A stretch of DNA of 37,281 nucleotides from Desulfobulbus sp. (GCA_012729435.1 JAAYDD010000135.1:1-37281), one strand, 5' to 3'; positions 1-8,744 are shown, counted from the stretch's first letter. Notes: generated from the letters alone by a model not told the origin. Made by a program: numbers and translations.

Positions 1-317
1 AAATGGTTCCTCTCATCAACATACCGGTCCTCATGCGGATACGCATACATGCCGCCGAGTTCGAACACACCCCGGCATCCCGCCGTCACCCAGACGCCTC
101 GTCGGTCATATCCCCAGGTTTGCCCCTCATAACAGCCGGATTTACTGAGTTGCCGAACAAGCTGGACTCCGCCCCTTGTGTCGGCACGACAGTAACGGGA
201 CTGACCGTCAATGGACTCACAGACGAGCGACCAGGCATTCGCTGTGCCGTGACAGAAAAAGAGAAAAATGCCTAGTATCACCGGAAAAAACGTGCCTTTA
301 CATGTTGCAGAGAGCAT
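1..317 (-). CDS. DUF3011 family exported protein (3' end cut by window edge)
   Basis: The minus strand is open from an ATG at 317 to the window edge (about 105 codons). The start has a good ribosome site, AGAGGTGA, about 6 nt upstream. Residues 1-30 form a signal peptide with a hydrophobic core and a likely cut after NA. The mature part begins WSLVCES and shows the DUF3011 pattern: CES near the start, a YC pair, VQLVRQLS, a single Cys, then the WGYDRRGVWV stretch followed by GCRGVFE. DUF3011 proteins are small periplasmic Cys-rich proteins of unknown function. The plus-strand open frame over the same bases lacks any such pattern. The C-terminus lies outside the window. Confidence 0.82.
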   Translation of the reverse strand, partial: MLSATCKGTFFPVILGIFLFFCHGTANAWSLVCESIDGQSRYCRADTRGGVQLVRQLSKSGCYEGQTWGYDRRGVWVTAGCRGVFELGGMYAYPHEDRYVDERNH

Positions 318-599
318 ACGGTTCACCTCTGTCTTCTGTTCGGTAAGCAATGGCTCATCGTCCGGATATCATGCCCGAAGTGAATCTGCTTGCCAATGCA
401 AATCATAGAGAGGTCGCCTGAAAAAATAAGGGCATTTCCAGACCCGTGTGCCCACATTCTCCACAGATACAACTGTATTCCGGCTTCCTGTCCTGTTGAG
501 GACTCTCTTCATGACAGAACACAACCTGTCTGCAGATCATCTGTTGTTCATCGGGTTCAGCCGGACTTCTTGCAAGATTGGGCTGGTAAAAAATAAAAA

Positions 600-625
600 C
601 TACGGTATTATCTTCTGCAAGTACA
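600..625 (+). promoter_or_regulatory. possible -10 box of the riboswitch transcript
   Basis: A TATTAT box at 606-611 lies about 20 nt upstream of the first conserved riboswitch bases, in an A/T-rich stretch (585-611). No convincing -35 box sits at the right distance; TGGTAA at 16 nt is weak. Placed mainly by position. Confidence 0.25.
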
Positions 626-785
626 TATTCAGGTTCCGCATGGATGAAAAGGGAACTCCGTGTAAATCGGAGACGGGCCCGCCGCTGTAACCGGGAGACG
701 AACGCTGCAAAAGGTCACTGATTGTACGATTGGGAAGACGCAGTCAGTAGAGTGATCCGGAAGTCAGAAGACCTGCCTGGAGATG
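626..785 (+). promoter_or_regulatory. cobalamin riboswitch
   Basis: The core of the adenosylcobalamin/cobalamin aptamer can be read in order. AGGTTCC at 631-637 is the left P1/P2 side. GATGAAAAGGGAA is at 643-655. A GTGTAAATC-type segment at 660-668 is flanked by the complementary CTCCG and CGGAG. The GGGCCCGCCGCTGTAACCGG region at 674-693 corresponds to the conserved B12 box. AAGTCAGAAGACCTGCCTGG at 761-780 is the 3' side, with ACCTG closing on the CAGGT at 630-634. It precedes a terminator and then an outer-membrane barrel gene, so ligand binding probably shuts off transcription of that gene. Confidence 0.9.
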
Positions 786-840
786 AAAACGTTTTCTCTA
801 TGGACCGGAGAAGACACCGATACGCGGATAAACCAGGGCA

Positions 841-877
841 TCCCCGGATCAATTCGAATTGATCCGGGGATTTTTTT
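841..877 (+). terminator. intrinsic terminator of the cobalamin riboswitch
   Basis: A perfect 15-bp inverted repeat (TCCCCGGATCAATTC and its complement, 841-870) is followed directly by seven T (871-877). It lies about 60 nt after the aptamer and 235 nt before the barrel gene. It is the likely expression platform, giving premature termination when cobalamin is bound. No separate antiterminator strand was identified. Confidence 0.88.
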
Positions 878-1111
878 GCCATGAAACATGGTGGGCTGTC
901 CTGTCCGAAACCGCGGACGTCGGTCGGTGACGCACCGATACAGCAGAACAGGCAACCCGCTCATGGTTATTCACTTCATGCTGCCGCAAACCTCCCCCAA
1001 AAAAGCGGCAAGCGATCGCGTGTCGGTCAACGATAATAACGGGTTGGATTGTCAATCCGGTACTGTTTTGTTCTGTTACAGCACAATAAACTTTTACCAA
1101 GGAGCAAGACC

Positions 1112-1987
1112 ATGACACATCACTCCAGAGCCACTGCTACCATCGCTTTGGCCTGTCTGCTCGGATTCACCCTGCCGGTTCAGGCCGCAGATGCAGAATT
1201 CGAGATCGAACACGGCAAGATCAACACACCTGACGCCTCCCCGGTGGATCCCGGGCAGTTCGAATTTGAAACCACTTTTGCTCAGACCCGTGCCGATCGG
1301 AGCTGGAGCGGCAGCGGCCATGCTCATGGTCGCGGTACATACCGTGAACGCACCCTTGGTTTCGCATTCACCGCGGGCCTGATCGAAAACGTGGATGCCA
1401 GCATCAGCGGCGGCTACAGCTGGATCAAGGATAATGACAACGTGTTTGACGAGGAAGCCGAGGAGCTCGGACCTTTTCGTGGTGAAGATTTTACCGATAT
1501 TGAGCTGAGCGGCCGGTACCGCTTCTTTAACGATGAGGCCCGAAATCTTGAAATTGCCTATATTGCCGGAGTCACCATCCCGGTCGGCAGCGATTCAGAC
1601 CAGGAAGAGATAGGCACCAGCCAGGAGTACTGGAGCTTTAATCAGACCCTGGTTGCAACAAAAGACTGGGGACAATGGACGCTCAACGGAGACATCGGGT
1701 TCTCTCTGCCCATCGGCAATAAACGGGAAAATGTCCGGGGAACACTGAACGCCGACCTGGCTCTCGGATACCAGATACTCCCCTGGCTGCAGCCCGAGGT
1801 AGAGCTGAACTACAGCCACGATTATCTGAAAGATGAGTCAGATGCGCAGGTTTTAGCCGTTACGGCAGGCTTTGTTATGCCGATCAATGACACATGGCTC
1901 GTCAACCTGGGTGTTCAGCAGGATATCTGGGGACAGAACATTGAAAAGACCACAACATGGACAACAACCGTCAAGATCGCATTCTGA
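1112..1987 (+). CDS. outer-membrane beta-barrel protein, PF13557-like (MetA-pathway/transporter type)
   Basis: The product has 291 residues. The ATG at 1112 is chosen because AAGGAG lies at 1099-1104 and it begins a clean signal peptide (MTHHSRATATIALACLLGF..., cut after VQA). The mature part alternates amphipathic strands and turns and ends in a beta-signal-like terminal strand (TTTVKIAF, final Phe), as in outer-membrane barrels. The pattern of an N-terminal PGQFEFETTF segment, an acidic FRGEDFTDIELSGRYRF stretch and GVTIPVGSDS resembles PF13557 proteins, annotated as putative outer-membrane channels of the phenol-degradation meta-pathway type. There is no TonB box or plug domain, so it is not BtuB. 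It is the first gene behind the cobalamin riboswitch, which suggests a role in corrinoid or cobalt passage. That role is inferred from position only. Confidence 0.8.
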   Translation: MTHHSRATATIALACLLGFTLPVQAADAEFEIEHGKINTPDASPVDPGQFEFETTFAQTRADRSWSGSGHAHGRGTYRERTLGFAFTAGLIENVDASISGGYSWIKDNDNVFDEEAEELGPFRGEDFTDIELSGRYRFFNDEARNLEIAYIAGVTIPVGSDSDQEEIGTSQEYWSFNQTLVATKDWGQWTLNGDIGFSLPIGNKRENVRGTLNADLALGYQILPWLQPEVELNYSHDYLKDESDAQVLAVTAGFVMPINDTWLVNLGVQQDIWGQNIEKTTTWTTTVKIAF

Positions 1988-2459
1988 GCTTAAAAATCCC
2001 GGGTACCGCGGACGCACTCTGCGGTGCCCGGAAAGCCGCTGCCGCCAGCACATCCACTTAAATCTGTGGTCATCTCTTTTCAATATTTTCCCCGGCCGGG
2101 AACAAAACACCCCTGCGGCGAAATCCTTTTTCACCCACACCTCTCTCATCACTCCGTAAAAACGGACAGAGCACTCAGAGATTTTCCTGATTTTTCATCC
2201 GGTGCGCCCGATGAACCGCGGGCGGGCATCGCTCTGCGCCGGCACCGATCACAAACAGCGTGTCAGGTGAGAATCTTTTGGCTGACCGATAAACACTGAA
2301 TCAGATGCGGCCGCCGAGAGGAACAAAAAAAGAAATTCTCCTGTCTTCACCAAAATAAGATTGTGCATCAAGACAGATCGTAGAACAATCAGATGGTATA
2401 TTTCTTACCAGCGTCCCGTTCTCTGGCCGTCTTACGTCCAACCTCAAGGAGAATGTATC
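1988..2459 (+). other. intergenic region with one strong hairpin
   Basis: No gene is supported here. A hairpin at 1999-2031 (CCGGGTACCGC against GCGGTGCCCGG, one wobble pair, 11-nt loop) sits 12 nt after the barrel stop codon and may end its transcript, although no T run follows. The remaining 400 bp up to gabD probably hold its promoter; no clear boxes were found. Confidence 0.4.
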
Positions 2460-3926
2460 ATGAATGTACCGCTTCACGAAAAATCATTACTCAGAACCCG
2501 GGGATATATTAACGGACAATGGCAGGATGCCGATGATCAGCGGGTTTATCCGGTGACCAACCCTGCAACCGGTCAGACCATAACCATGGTGGCTGACATG
2601 GGTGCCTCTGAAACCCTGGCGGCAATTAACGCTGCGAATCAGGCCTGGCCGGAGTGGAGATCGTTACCGGCAAAGAGCCGGGCCGAGATCCTTAAACTGT
2701 GGTTTGAACGTATCAGGGCCAACGCTGAAGACCTGGCACGGCTCATTACTCTTGAACAGGGCAAACCGCTGACCGAGTCCAGAGGCGAAGTCGCATACGG
2801 AGCCTCTTTCGTTGAATGGTTCGCCGAAGAGGGCAAACGTGCCTACGGCAGTGTCATCCCAAGTCCGCTTGCAGACCGTATGCTCCTGACCATCAAACAG
2901 CCCATCGGTGTCTGTGCGGCCATCACTCCCTGGAACTTTCCATTGGCAATGATCACCCGCAAGGTGGCCCCCGCCCTGGCCGCCGGGTGTACCGTGGTCT
3001 GTAAACCGGCTGAAGCCACGCCGCTTACCGCCCTCGCCCTGGCAGTGCTCGCAGATCAGGCAGGCATTCCGCCCGGTGTGTTGAACATCGTCCCCTGTGA
3101 TGCGGCCCGCGTACCCGAGGTCGGCGAAACCCTCTGCAACAGTCCGGTGGTGCGAAAACTCTCCTTCACCGGTTCCACTGAAGTGGGACGCCTGCTCATG
3201 GCGCAGTCGGCGTCTACCGTCAAAAAGCTTTCACTTGAGCTCGGTGGCAATGCTCCGTTCATTGTTTTTGACGATGCGGATCTGGATGCGGCTGTTGAAG
3301 GTGCTCTGGCCTCCAAATACCGTAATGCCGGACAAACCTGTGTCTGCGCCAATCGGATATATGTCCAGAATGCTGTGTATCAGGTCTTTGCGGAAAAGCT
3401 TGCTGCCAGAGTGCAGACAATGAAGGTTGGCACAGGCACCGAGCCGGGGGTAACAATCGGACCTCTCATCAACTCAGAAGCGCTCGCAAAGGTACAGGCA
3501 CATATCGCAGATGCGCTGGCCGGGGGTGCCAAGGTGATTCTGGGCGGAACAGTCCATCCGCAGGGCGGTCTTTTTTTCGAGCCCACCATTCTCATCGATG
3601 TTTCCCAGTCAATGCGAATAGCCCGCGAGGAGACCTTCGGTCCGGTGGCTCCCCTGTTTCGTTTTCACTCCGAAGAGGAAGTCATCAGCATGGCCAATAC
3701 CAGTGAATTCGGTCTGGCCGCCTACTTTTACGCGCGCGATATCGGACGGGTACTGCGAGTTGCGACAGCCATCGAAGCCGGAATGGTTTGCGTTAACAGC
3801 GGTCTCCTTTCCAACGAAGTCGCCCCTTTTGGAGGTATCAAGCAATCAGGTATCGGCAGAGAAGGCGCAAAGGAAGGGTTGGAGGAATATCTGGAAATCA
3901 AATATGTAACGCTTGCCGGCCTGTAG
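2460..3926 (+). CDS. gabD: NAD(P)-dependent succinate-semialdehyde dehydrogenase family protein
   Basis: The product has 488 residues, full length for the aldehyde dehydrogenase superfamily. The ATG at 2460 is preceded by AAGGAG (2446-2451). Family motifs appear in order: TPWNFPLAM (cofactor cleft, catalytic Asn), KPAEATPLTALAL, FTGSTEVGRLL, LELGGNAPFIVFDDAD with the general-base Glu, and GQTCVCANR with the catalytic Cys followed by a second Cys two residues on. EETFGPVAPLFRF and a C-terminal NEVAPFGGIKQSGIGREG follow. The CVCANR and KQSGIGREG forms are typical of GabD, which oxidises succinate semialdehyde to succinate. No GABA transaminase is adjacent, so the substrate is inferred from similarity and a related semialdehyde is possible. 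It stands alone and stops with TAG. Confidence 0.88.
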   Translation: MNVPLHEKSLLRTRGYINGQWQDADDQRVYPVTNPATGQTITMVADMGASETLAAINAANQAWPEWRSLPAKSRAEILKLWFERIRANAEDLARLITLEQGKPLTESRGEVAYGASFVEWFAEEGKRAYGSVIPSPLADRMLLTIKQPIGVCAAITPWNFPLAMITRKVAPALAAGCTVVCKPAEATPLTALALAVLADQAGIPPGVLNIVPCDAARVPEVGETLCNSPVVRKLSFTGSTEVGRLLMAQSASTVKKLSLELGGNAPFIVFDDADLDAAVEGALASKYRNAGQTCVCANRIYVQNAVYQVFAEKLAARVQTMKVGTGTEPGVTIGPLINSEALAKVQAHIADALAGGAKVILGGTVHPQGGLFFEPTILIDVSQSMRIAREETFGPVAPLFRFHSEEEVISMANTSEFGLAAYFYARDIGRVLRVATAIEAGMVCVNSGLLSNEVAPFGGIKQSGIGREGAKEGLEEYLEIKYVTLAGL

Positions 3927-4050
3927 GACGGTTGCCGGACAGTAGGCAGAAACGGGTAGTTCCCTTCCCTGATCCCGGATGTAAAGACGGTGCCGTGATT
4001 CCGCACAATGCCGATCGCTTCTGCCCGCAGGACCAGAATACTCAGCACAA

Positions 4051-4083
4051 CACCGGCTGACCCGCTTTCTGAATCAGCCGGTG
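4051..4083. terminator. perfect hairpin between convergent genes
   Basis: A perfect 10-bp stem (CACCGGCTGA/TCAGCCGGTG) with a 13-nt loop lies between the stop of gabD and the converging small exported protein, 13 nt from the latter's stop codon. It could serve both strands. There is no T run on either side, so intrinsic termination is uncertain. Confidence 0.4.
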
Positions 4084-4095
4084 CCATCCCCTCTT

Positions 4096-4512
4096 TCACG
4101 GGCACTTCGGCCCCACACGACGGCGCAGAGCCTCGGCATCCGTCCCCGGTGGACAGTCCTCTTCTCCACAGGCAATCTCTTCGACAACCCAGCGTTGTGC
4201 ATGACGTTTTAATGTGGCGTTAACGGTCTCATAGCTGTTCTTTCCATCGGCTGAACGCGGATCTGCACTCAGCCAGCCACTGGTCGAAGAGATGCACAAC
4301 TCTCGCACCACAAACACCATCTGACGGGCGTGCGGATGAAACTGTGCAAGTTCGGTGCGCAAGGCATCCATAATCTGAGCCCGTTCCGGATCACCAGGAC
4401 TCGGTGTTCGCCATCCTTCAGCGGAAATGGCTGTGACAGCAGCCGACAGAGCCAAAAGGACAGTCACCGTAAAGGATACGGACAGAAACAATCTACAAAG
4501 ACGAAAAGCCAT
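4096..4512 (-). CDS. small exported protein of unknown function
   Basis: The product has 138 residues. An N-terminal signal peptide (residues 1-31, MAFRLCRLFLSVSF... ending ISA) precedes a mature domain of about 107 residues. The mature part has a helix (PERAQIMDALRTELAQF), a strand-rich middle (MVFVVRELCISSTSGWLSADP) and a third strand (HAQRWVVEEIACG), followed by a C-terminal Cys pair. The helix-VVREL-GW-sheet layout recalls small periplasmic proteins of the NTF2-like or DUF-type 'VVxxLxVxGDWA' group, but I cannot name a family. The four Cys in the mature part (LCISS, ACGEEDC, KCP) could form disulphides in the periplasm. The ribosome site is weak (GGGGG). It faces gabD and is probably monocistronic. 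Confidence 0.65.
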   Translation of the reverse strand: MAFRLCRLFLSVSFTVTVLLALSAAVTAISAEGWRTPSPGDPERAQIMDALRTELAQFHPHARQMVFVVRELCISSTSGWLSADPRSADGKNSYETVNATLKRHAQRWVVEEIACGEEDCPPGTDAEALRRRVGPKCP

Positions 4513-5104
4513 AATGCCCCCGTTCTGTCTATGAAACTCATTGTAAAAAATACACCTGCCGGCTGTACGCAGCTCAGCTCTAGCTGAGACAGAAATTCAA
4601 CAAGAAGAGTCTCCATTCCGGCACAGAGGCAAGCGTGTGCATAAACCTGCCATGATCATTTCTTTGTCGGGCAGATTCGGCAGCAGCCCCTGTACTTCGC
4701 AGACGGTGTTTTAAAACGCAAAAATATTCTGAAAAAAATTACCGTGCAACCGGTCAGTGAAACTGCATCTCTGCACAAACAAAGCATGAGAAAAACTGCT
4801 TTTCTCCTTCCTTAGGCATCAGAAGGGTAAAATCATGCAACCTCCCGGAACTACAGATAATATAGCATTTCGTTATCCTGATGAACTCAACCGGGAACAA
4901 ACGAGCGGACAGCTGATCTGTCTCAGATCAGCAACCCGGGTCCAAGTCTTGAGGGTGCATATTGTTGGCCGACTCATGTTGAAATTTTATGTCAGACGTG
5001 CAAATATACTGCAAAGGGTCAAAATGACACCTGCAAAATAAACTAAAACGACGTCGGATAATCGACTGAACGTTAAACTCTTATCTGTTGAGAAGGGATC
5101 AAGT
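4513..5104. other. 592-bp intergenic region with hairpins
   Basis: No credible gene was seen; the one plus-strand open frame (4835-5041) has no ribosome site or family features. It holds a perfect 9-bp hairpin with a TCT loop at 4912-4932 (GCTGATCTG/CAGATCAGC), enclosed by CCGGG (4891-4895) and CCCGG. There is also a 7-bp near-palindrome at 4573-4588 (CTCAGCT/AGCTGAG). It lies between divergent genes, so both promoters should be here. Confidence 0.4.
4979..5008 (+). promoter_or_regulatory. possible sigma-70 promoter for the SH3 protein
   Basis: TTGAAA at 4979-4984 and AATATA at 5003-5008 are separated by 18 nt, about 95 nt upstream of the SH3 gene start. The boxes are fair matches only. Confidence 0.35.
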
Positions 5105-5566
5105 ATGAACAAAACTGCACCATTCAAGATACTGCGTACCTGTCTGCTGGCCACACCCCTTATCTTTAGTCTGACCGGTCCGGTCAATGCAAAGAGCATC
5201 GGAAAAGACCAGGTGAATATCCGCGAACAACCCAATCTCAACAGCCCGGTGCTGTTCATTGCTCCCCTTGGCTATCCGATCAAAATAGTCAAAGAAAGCA
5301 ATGGATGGGTATACTTTAAAGACTGGCAGAACAATAACGGCTGGGTCCACAAACCACTGGTCTCCAACATAGACACCGCTGTTATTATTGTTGAAAAAGC
5401 AAACATCCGCAGCACCTCCAATACGAGTGGCAACGTTGTCGCCACTGCGGAATTCGGAGAAATTTACACCATTCAGGCAAGAGCCAAGAACTGGGTGAAA
5501 CTCGGGTACTACGAGAGTGGCGCCACGGTTGGTTGGATACGTAACGATCTGATCTTTGGTCATTAA
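5105..5566 (+). CDS. exported protein with two bacterial SH3 domains
   Basis: The product has 153 residues. It begins with a signal peptide (residues 1-30, ending VNA-KS). Two bacterial SH3 (SH3_3-type) units follow. The first is at about residues 33-86, with VNIREQPNLNSPVLF, a Gly-Trp turn and a second NNGWVHKPLV. The second is at about 92-151, with KANIRSTSNTSGNVVATAEFG, NWVKLGYYE and VGWIRNDLI. The NIR...P/S-N-S pattern and closing GW(V/I) are diagnostic. Such periplasmic SH3 proteins usually bind cell-wall peptides or act as accessory modules. There is no enzyme domain here, so binding or scaffolding is the likely role. The ribosome site is GAGAAGGG. No operon partner was seen. Confidence 0.82.
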   Translation: MNKTAPFKILRTCLLATPLIFSLTGPVNAKSIGKDQVNIREQPNLNSPVLFIAPLGYPIKIVKESNGWVYFKDWQNNNGWVHKPLVSNIDTAVIIVEKANIRSTSNTSGNVVATAEFGEIYTIQARAKNWVKLGYYESGATVGWIRNDLIFGH

Positions 5567-6063
5567 CATTTCTTTGCAGGTCAGCCGATCACCAAAAGTC
5601 CGGTGATGAATCCGCTGTTCGCAGTGTCTGTGTACGTATCTGCGATCATCACGGTAAAGAGTTGTACAATTTAGAGAGTTGAGTGATCGGCTGCACTCCC
5701 TTCATTCCGGCTGTATCTCCTGCCGATTTTGGAGCAGCAAGCTGTAACCCGGCTTTGATGAATCAGAGTACCGGAATTATTTCTACATCTGTTTTTAGCC
5801 CGGAACTCGCTGGTTCCTACAAACCGGGTATTTGACAAGACCCATCATCCGGCATCCGGACACCGAGGATTTAAATGAGACGAGGATTCGGATCACTGGG
5901 TGAACGTCTGACTGTATGATGCGGATCAGAAACTGAGACTGGCTTTATGGCCGTCCCGGGATTTGAGGCTAGGCCTGCATGGTAATCGCCCCTCTGTGCC
6001 TGCTCTCGCTCAGAGCACAGACTGCAATCAGCGGCAATACAGCAAGAACACCGCAGGTCCGCA
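5567..6063. other. 497-bp gap between convergent genes
   Basis: No gene is supported. The left part holds a nested inverted-repeat element described separately. The right part (5694-6063) contains only scattered short repeats; the longer open frames there have no ribosome site or family features. Confidence 0.4.
5582..5693 (+). ncRNA. nested inverted-repeat element, candidate structured RNA
   Basis: Three sets of perfectly complementary arms nest inside one another. The outer arms are CAGCCGATCAC (5582-5592) and GTGATCGGCTG (5683-5693), 11 bp. The middle arms are GTGATGA (5603-5609) and TCATCAC (5646-5652), 7 bp. The inner arms are TCGCAG (5619-5624) and CTGCGA (5640-5645), 6 bp, with a 15-nt loop. 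The inner and middle 3' arms are contiguous, leaving a 9-nt bulge on the 5' side. It starts 15 nt after the SH3 gene stop, so it could be a 3' UTR structure or a separate RNA. The strand is not determined by pairing alone. Confidence 0.4.
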
Positions 6064-8397
6064 TCAGATATCTTTGACCCACATCAAGACAACTCGACGC
6101 AACAGATTCATCATCACCGCAAGCAGGAGCGATCCAAGAAAGACGGCGACGATCACCGAACCGGGCAAAGGTGCTGTGATCTGTCCCGAAACCGCCACCG
6201 CGACACCGATGATAATATCGATAACAGAGGCTGCAACCAGCCTGCCGGATGGCAATGTCTCCCAGAGAGCATGGCGGGTGCGAATTGCATATAGTGCTGC
6301 CTGACCGGAAAAAACCAGGGTTATGAAGGCCAGGGTTGTCAGTGCCTCAGGTGCGAGGTGCAGCTGAAAAGTACCGATCGCCAGAACAGTGCCTGCAAAG
6401 ATCAGTTGCACCACCCCGAGCACGGCGCCGGTTATCACCAGGGCATCAACACGCCAGACATTCGGCTTCTGTGACGGCACAACCCGGTCTACGGCAATGG
6501 CCATTGACAGAAAATCACCAACGACCAGCAGGACAATCATTAACAGAGGAGTAAGAATTGCATGTCCGGTCATGAAAAACCCGACCGCAATGAACAGTAC
6601 TGTAGATATTTTCTTGACAATCGAATTGAGAGCATACGTCTGGACCTTACGAAACGCCTTCCGTCCCTCCTCGACCGCAGCCATAACACCGTTCAGTCCC
6701 GGCTCGGTCAGAACAAGCCCGGCAGCAGCCTTGGCTATGTCTGTTGCCTGTGAAACGGCAATGCCCATATGCGCCTGACGCAATGCCGGAGCATCGTTGG
6801 CACCGTCTCCACACATCCCCACAGTATGCCCTGCCGTCTGCAGGTTGTGAACCAGGGTAAACTTATCCTCCGGCAACACACCAGCAAATACGGTGCAGCC
6901 ATCGGGCTGAAGTTGCACCGCGACATCATCCTTTGAGCAGACACGGCCGGTCAGACCAACCTGACGTGCCACTGCTTCAGCAGTAGCCGGCGCATCGCCG
7001 GTCACCATCAGCATTCTGACACCATGATCTTGCAGACGACTGATCAAAGCGGCAGCATCCTCACGCGGCGGATCGCTCAACGCTATGAGGCCTGCAATCT
7101 CCAGCCCCTTTTCGGTACCCTGTGCCACTGCCAGAACCCGATAGCCCTGTGCTTCCAGTTCCATGGCATCTTTGTGCAGATCATGGTCCGCATTCACCGC
7201 CGTCTCAGCAATAACAGCAAAGGCTCCCTTCACAACGTGTCGAACCGGTCCCCCCTGAGGATCTGCGATAAACGCCTCCGCCCTTTTTGTTGTCGGGTCA
7301 AAAGGGAGAAATGACAGACGGTACGACAGGTCATCAACCGAAGGCGCCGCGATACGGATCGCCGTGTCCACCGGATCCGCCCCGCCATCGGAGCTCGCCA
7401 GGACCGCCAGTTCAAGGAGTTGGGGCCCGGTGAGCTGTCCGGCAGGACGCGTCTGAGTAACCTGCAGCGAATTACGGGTCAGAGTTCCGGTCTTGTCCGA
7501 ACAGAGCACATCCATGGTCCCCGCCTCATCAAGTGCAGAAAGACGGGTGGCCAGTACACCGCGTTGTGCCAGGGTATGGGCGGCAAGAGCGGCTACCATG
7601 GTGAATGTTGCCGGCAGAGAGACAGGAATCGAGGCAAGCACCGCTGTCAGAATGATCGGTTCAATCACCGCAAACTCCAAACCGCGGTACCGGGCATAGC
7701 CAACAAGACCGATAATGATAATCCCATTGAAAAGGGCGAGATTACGTACGATGTGAAGCACGGCGGTCTGCTGAGAACCCGTTGCATGTGCTGTTTCAAT
7801 GAGTTCGGCGGTCCGTCCGAACTTTGTACGTATTCCCGTTGCTGTGACCACCGCCTCCGCTTCTCCTCTGCGCACAAGAGTACCGGCATGGGCAACAGCG
7901 TTACTGCCGATCTCGACCGGTATGGACTCGCCGGTGAGCATTGACTGATCCAGTAGCAGTTCACCGGACGTCAACCGGACATCGGCAGGGACCACTCCGC
8001 CCAGAGTCAACTTGACAAGATCTCCAGGGACAACCTCCCGGGCGGGAATCGTCTTCCATACCCCATCTCTGTGTACAGTGGCATTCAGAGCAAGCCGCGA
8101 TTTTAAAGCGGCAAGTGCTGCACGGGCGCGTCCCTCCTGAATCATTGCCACCACTGCGTTGAAAACAATAAGCGCGGCAATGATGGCACCCTCGAAATAC
8201 TTGTCGAGCCAGAGCTCGAGCCCGATGGCCGCCTCAAGCATCCAGGGGACTGGGGCCCAGAATTTCTCAAGTACACGTTTAACAAAACGTGCCTGCGGCA
8301 CTGCGATTTCATTGAGACCGTATCGTCGCAGCTGTTCCTCTGCCTCAGCAGCGGTCAAACCTGTGACCGTAATATTTCCATCTGATTGAAACTTCAT
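6064..8397 (-). CDS. plasma-membrane H+-ATPase-type P-type ATPase (type IIIA)
   Basis: The product has 777 residues and is a complete P-type pump. An N-terminal cation-ATPase domain (GLTAAEAEEQLRRYGLNEI) leads to TM1-2. The actuator domain follows with TGES at 155-158, then TM3-4 with PVSLPATF at 258-265. The phosphorylation motif DKTGTLT has its Asp at 301. KGAF is in the nucleotide domain, VLPEDK at about 507-512, the hinge GDGANDAP at 530-537, and the C-terminal membrane segments follow. In the segment LLVVGDFLSMAIAVDRV, Asp628 aligns with the proton-binding Asp of plant and fungal H+-ATPases (Asp684 of AHA2). This supports H+ export as the activity. There is no long regulatory C-terminal tail. 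The ribosome site is poor and it appears to be a single-gene unit. Confidence 0.9.
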   Translation of the reverse strand: MKFQSDGNITVTGLTAAEAEEQLRRYGLNEIAVPQARFVKRVLEKFWAPVPWMLEAAIGLELWLDKYFEGAIIAALIVFNAVVAMIQEGRARAALAALKSRLALNATVHRDGVWKTIPAREVVPGDLVKLTLGGVVPADVRLTSGELLLDQSMLTGESIPVEIGSNAVAHAGTLVRRGEAEAVVTATGIRTKFGRTAELIETAHATGSQQTAVLHIVRNLALFNGIIIIGLVGYARYRGLEFAVIEPIILTAVLASIPVSLPATFTMVAALAAHTLAQRGVLATRLSALDEAGTMDVLCSDKTGTLTRNSLQVTQTRPAGQLTGPQLLELAVLASSDGGADPVDTAIRIAAPSVDDLSYRLSFLPFDPTTKRAEAFIADPQGGPVRHVVKGAFAVIAETAVNADHDLHKDAMELEAQGYRVLAVAQGTEKGLEIAGLIALSDPPREDAAALISRLQDHGVRMLMVTGDAPATAEAVARQVGLTGRVCSKDDVAVQLQPDGCTVFAGVLPEDKFTLVHNLQTAGHTVGMCGDGANDAPALRQAHMGIAVSQATDIAKAAAGLVLTEPGLNGVMAAVEEGRKAFRKVQTYALNSIVKKISTVLFIAVGFFMTGHAILTPLLMIVLLVVGDFLSMAIAVDRVVPSQKPNVWRVDALVITGAVLGVVQLIFAGTVLAIGTFQLHLAPEALTTLAFITLVFSGQAALYAIRTRHALWETLPSGRLVAASVIDIIIGVAVAVSGQITAPLPGSVIVAVFLGSLLLAVMMNLLRRVVLMWVKDI

Positions 8398-8744
8398 CTG
8401 TCATGTTTTCGGCGGATACTGCATTCTCACAGATACGTACAGAGAGTCCGTATCTCCAGCCTATGACCGGAGTCCGGCAAGACTGTACAAACCCTGCAAA
8501 GTATATAGCGACAACAGAATGCACGCTCCATAAAAAAGTCGATCAGTTGCAGCCTGAGGTTACGGACAGTCAGTTACAACGAACAACTCGTAATTCCCTG
8601 TAATGAGCTCTCTCTCAGCGTCGGTCCTCTACGCTTATGGTTCCAGGAAGTGATGGTGGGTATGACCGGGAAATGTCTCATCGGTGCTGCCAGAGACGGG
8701 GGGATCAATCTGCCCGGCTGAAATGTTCCGTCGGGACCGACGGA
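8398..8744. other. 347-bp gap between M50-HlyD gene and ATPase
   Basis: No gene was seen. It should hold the promoter of the minus-strand ATPase and the end of the export operon. Nothing else stands out apart from the hairpin listed separately at 8727-8744. Confidence 0.4.
8727..8744 (-). terminator. hairpin directly after the export operon
   Basis: TCCGTCGG-GA-CCGACGGA forms an 8-bp perfect stem directly after the stop codon of the last export gene (8745-8747). Only a short, mixed T-rich run follows on the minus strand. It is plausible as an operon end but weak as an intrinsic terminator, and the 2-nt spacer would force a smaller effective stem. Confidence 0.35.

Noticed and set aside
390-690. 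Short plus-strand open frames ahead of and inside the cobalamin riboswitch
   Set aside because: They run into the aptamer, lack ribosome sites and have no protein-like composition.
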